Below, in pieces: positions 7,572-8,669 of a stretch of DNA of 8,669 nt. This DNA is from an uncultured Prevotellaceae bacterium (GTDB taxonomy: Bacteria; Bacteroidota; Bacteroidia; Bacteroidales; Muribaculaceae), in contig CALEJB010000019.1 of assembly GCA_937898675.1 (NCBI GenBank), positions 1-8,669 on the forward strand, in the 5' to 3' direction. Each line of letters starts with the position of its first letter. The first letter of the stretch is position 1. Made by a program: the position numbers and the translations under genes. The notes under the pieces were generated by a model. That model ran no database searches, had not been told where the DNA came from, and saw only the letters and a program-made list of their open reading frames with translations.

Positions 7572-8324
7572 ATGAAACGGGACGAATTTTTGGTCGAAGT
7601 GTGTGCCAACGGTGCCGAGTCGTGCATCGCGGCACAGGAGGGCGGCGCCGACCGCGTGGAACTGTGCGCCGGCATACCCGAGGGCGGCACCACGCCCAGT
7701 TACGGCGAAATCAAGGTGTGCCGTCGTGTGCTCACCACCACGCGCCTGCATGTGATTATCCGCCCCCGCGGAGGCGATTTCCTCTATAGCGGCCTCGAGA
7801 TTGAGCGCATGATGCACGACATCGCCGTGTGCCGCGACCTGGGCGTTGACGGCGTGGTGTTTGGCTGCCTCAATGCCGACGGCACCATCGACAAGGACGC
7901 CAACAGCCGCCTCATTGAGCAGGCCCGCGGCATGAGTGTGACGTGCCACCGCGCCTTTGACCGCGCCGCCGACCCCGAGCGCGCACTCGAGACGCTCATC
8001 GACCTGGGCTTTGACCGCATACTCACCTCGGGCCAGCAGCCCCGTGCCGAGCAGGGCATGGACCTGCTGGCGCGCCTCAACCGCCAGGCCGCCGGACGCA
8101 TCATCCTCATGGCGGGCAGCGGCGTCACCGAGCAGAACATCCGCACCATTCGCGACACCACGGGCCTCAATGAGTTTCATTTCTCTGCCCGTGAGGCGGT
8201 TGCGAGCCGCATGCAGTATGTCAATCCCGACCTGTATATGGGCAAGCCGGGCGCCAACGAGGCGGCACTCGACTACACCACCGCCGCCCGGGTCCAAGCC
8301 ACCATCGCCCAACTGCTCAACTAA
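7572..8324 (+). CDS. cutC: CutC-family protein (copper homeostasis family, TIM barrel)
   Basis: The protein has 250 aa, the usual CutC length, and appears intact. Family landmarks run along the whole chain: GGADRVELC (24-32), EGGTTPSYGEI (37-47), RPRGGDF (64-70), TCHRAFD (124-130), LTSGQ (151-155), then MAGSGV and FHFSAR. The cysteines in ELC (C32) and TCHRAFD (C125) are present. The family folds as a TIM barrel and is cytoplasmic; no signal peptide is seen. CutC was named for copper tolerance in E. coli, but its biochemical role is still debated, so the name reflects family rather than a proven function. It starts 16 nt after the glycosidase gene, with no convincing promoter between them, which suggests read-through or co-transcription. 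A cytoplasmic protein in a block of secreted dockerin proteins is an odd partner, and the linkage may be incidental. The terminator at 8344 closes the block. Confidence 0.95.
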   Translation: MKRDEFLVEVCANGAESCIAAQEGGADRVELCAGIPEGGTTPSYGEIKVCRRVLTTTRLHVIIRPRGGDFLYSGLEIERMMHDIAVCRDLGVDGVVFGCLNADGTIDKDANSRLIEQARGMSVTCHRAFDRAADPERALETLIDLGFDRILTSGQQPRAEQGMDLLARLNRQAAGRIILMAGSGVTEQNIRTIRDTTGLNEFHFSAREAVASRMQYVNPDLYMGKPGANEAALDYTTAARVQATIAQLLN

Positions 8325-8343
8325 TCGCGCCACAAAAAATAAG

Positions 8344-8386
8344 CAACGGGGGGGCTGTGTTTTGCGCAGCCCCCCGTCGTTGTTTT
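8344..8386 (+). terminator. GC-rich hairpin terminator after cutC
   Basis: A 14-bp stem forms from CAACG (8344-8348) with CGTTG (8378-8382), six G (8349-8354) with six C (8370-8375), and CTG (8355-8357) with CAG (8367-8369); only GT at 8376-8377 bulges out. Four T residues (8383-8386) follow. An A-rich run at about 8333-8339 on the upstream side gives a T-tract on the other strand, so it may also stop transcription entering from the right. It starts 20 nt after the cutC stop. Confidence 0.85.
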
Positions 8387-8477
8387 GCGCCGCTATCGCA
8401 TCAAGCTGCCGGGCAAAATAATGGCGATGTCTCGTGCTGCTGGCTCGCTCGAGCATGGTCACTTTTTTGATATGCCG

Positions 8478-8610
8478 TGTAAATCGCGGGCCTCCAGCCC
8501 GCACCCTGCGGGTGGTCGCCTGGCCTGTCCGGGGTCGAAGTGAACGTAGTGAACGCAGGCCTCGGATAGGCGGGCTCTCATGATTGCGGGCTGAAAGTCC
8601 GCGATTTACA
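8478..8610. repeat. 133-bp inverted-repeat element (MITE- or REP-like)
   Basis: The 26-bp ends, 8478-8503 and 8585-8610, are imperfect inverted copies. They are identical over the outer 12 bases (TGTAAATCGCGG) and over an inner CAGCCCGCA block. Each end is also its own small hairpin: GCGGGC (8486-8491) with GCCCGC (8497-8502), and 8586-8592 with 8596-8602 around a GAA loop. Inside, GGCCTG (8522-8527) can pair with CAGGCC (8556-8561), and a 9-bp unit AGTGAACGT/C occurs twice in tandem (8539-8556). It encodes no protein. Flanking target-site duplications were not obvious. The shape fits a small non-autonomous mobile element or a paired REP unit. Confidence 0.75.
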
Positions 8611-8669
8611 AACCATACCCCAGTTCGGGATAAGATTACTCCCAAATAGAAAGTTGCTTTGAGTGTTCG

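Larger units (their letters stand above)
8325..8669. other. Gene-free stretch downstream of cutC
   Basis: No convincing gene is present. The stretch holds the terminator at 8344-8386, unremarkable sequence at 8387-8477, the inverted-repeat element at 8478-8610, and 59 bases of AT-richer sequence up to the window end. A long minus-strand open frame crosses this region, but it overlaps cutC completely and has low-complexity composition, so it is treated as a shadow. No tRNA-like fold was recognised. Confidence 0.7.

Noticed and set aside
7524..8645. 373-codon minus-strand open frame covering cutC and the downstream repeat
   Set aside because: It lies fully antisense to a well-conserved CutC gene and runs through a terminator and an inverted-repeat element. 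Its composition is shadow-like.
8611..8669. Possible tRNA T-arm or promoter near the window end
   Set aside because: CAGTTCGGGA looks superficially like a T-loop, but no acceptor or anticodon stem fits. TTGCTTTG near 8655 has no matching upstream element.

Overview
The window looks like chromosomal DNA from a gut-type member of the Bacteroidales (Prevotellaceae or Muribaculaceae-like; inferred, not proven). The clues are a TTACTTTGC-type promoter element, the lack of clear Shine-Dalgarno sequences, three secreted proteins ending in two-repeat dockerin tails built on DVNGDGEVNIAD, and one protein ending in a tail of the type IYNLSGQRV...GVYIVGGKKV. All convincing genes are on the + strand.

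Layout. Positions 1-109 are AT-rich with stops in every frame, except that the frame of the first gene is open from 56. Positions 110-1993 encode a 627-aa protein of unknown function with no visible signal peptide; it looks like the C-terminal part of a larger surface or secreted protein. A strong intrinsic terminator (2017-2052) closes it. A probable promoter (around 2141-2171) then opens a block of four same-strand genes with much higher GC: two tandem paralogous secreted proteins (2231-3625 and 3761-5146), a secreted phosphodiester-glycosidase (NAGPA/DUF2233) protein with accessory beta-sandwich regions (5186-7555), and a cytoplasmic CutC-family protein (7572-8324). A GC-rich hairpin terminator follows (8344-8386). 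No terminator with a T-tract is visible between 2231 and 8324, so the four genes may be one transcript (inference). The gaps are 135, 39 and 16 nt.

The three secreted proteins share one design: an N-terminal signal peptide, a distinct body, and almost the same approximately 51-residue dockerin at the extreme C-terminus. The simplest reading is that all three are exported and attach to, or are sorted by, the same partner. No cohesin is present in the window, so the partner is unknown. The glycosidase domain suggests action on a sugar-phosphodiester substrate; the two paralogs have no identifiable enzyme motif.

Two non-coding repeat structures stand out: a nested palindrome of about 72 bp between the paralogs (3643-3714) and a 133-bp element with imperfect 26-bp terminal inverted repeats after cutC (8478-8610), which resembles a small non-autonomous or REP-like element. 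I did not find CRISPR arrays, tRNA or rRNA genes, transposases, or a complete novel defence or mobile system.
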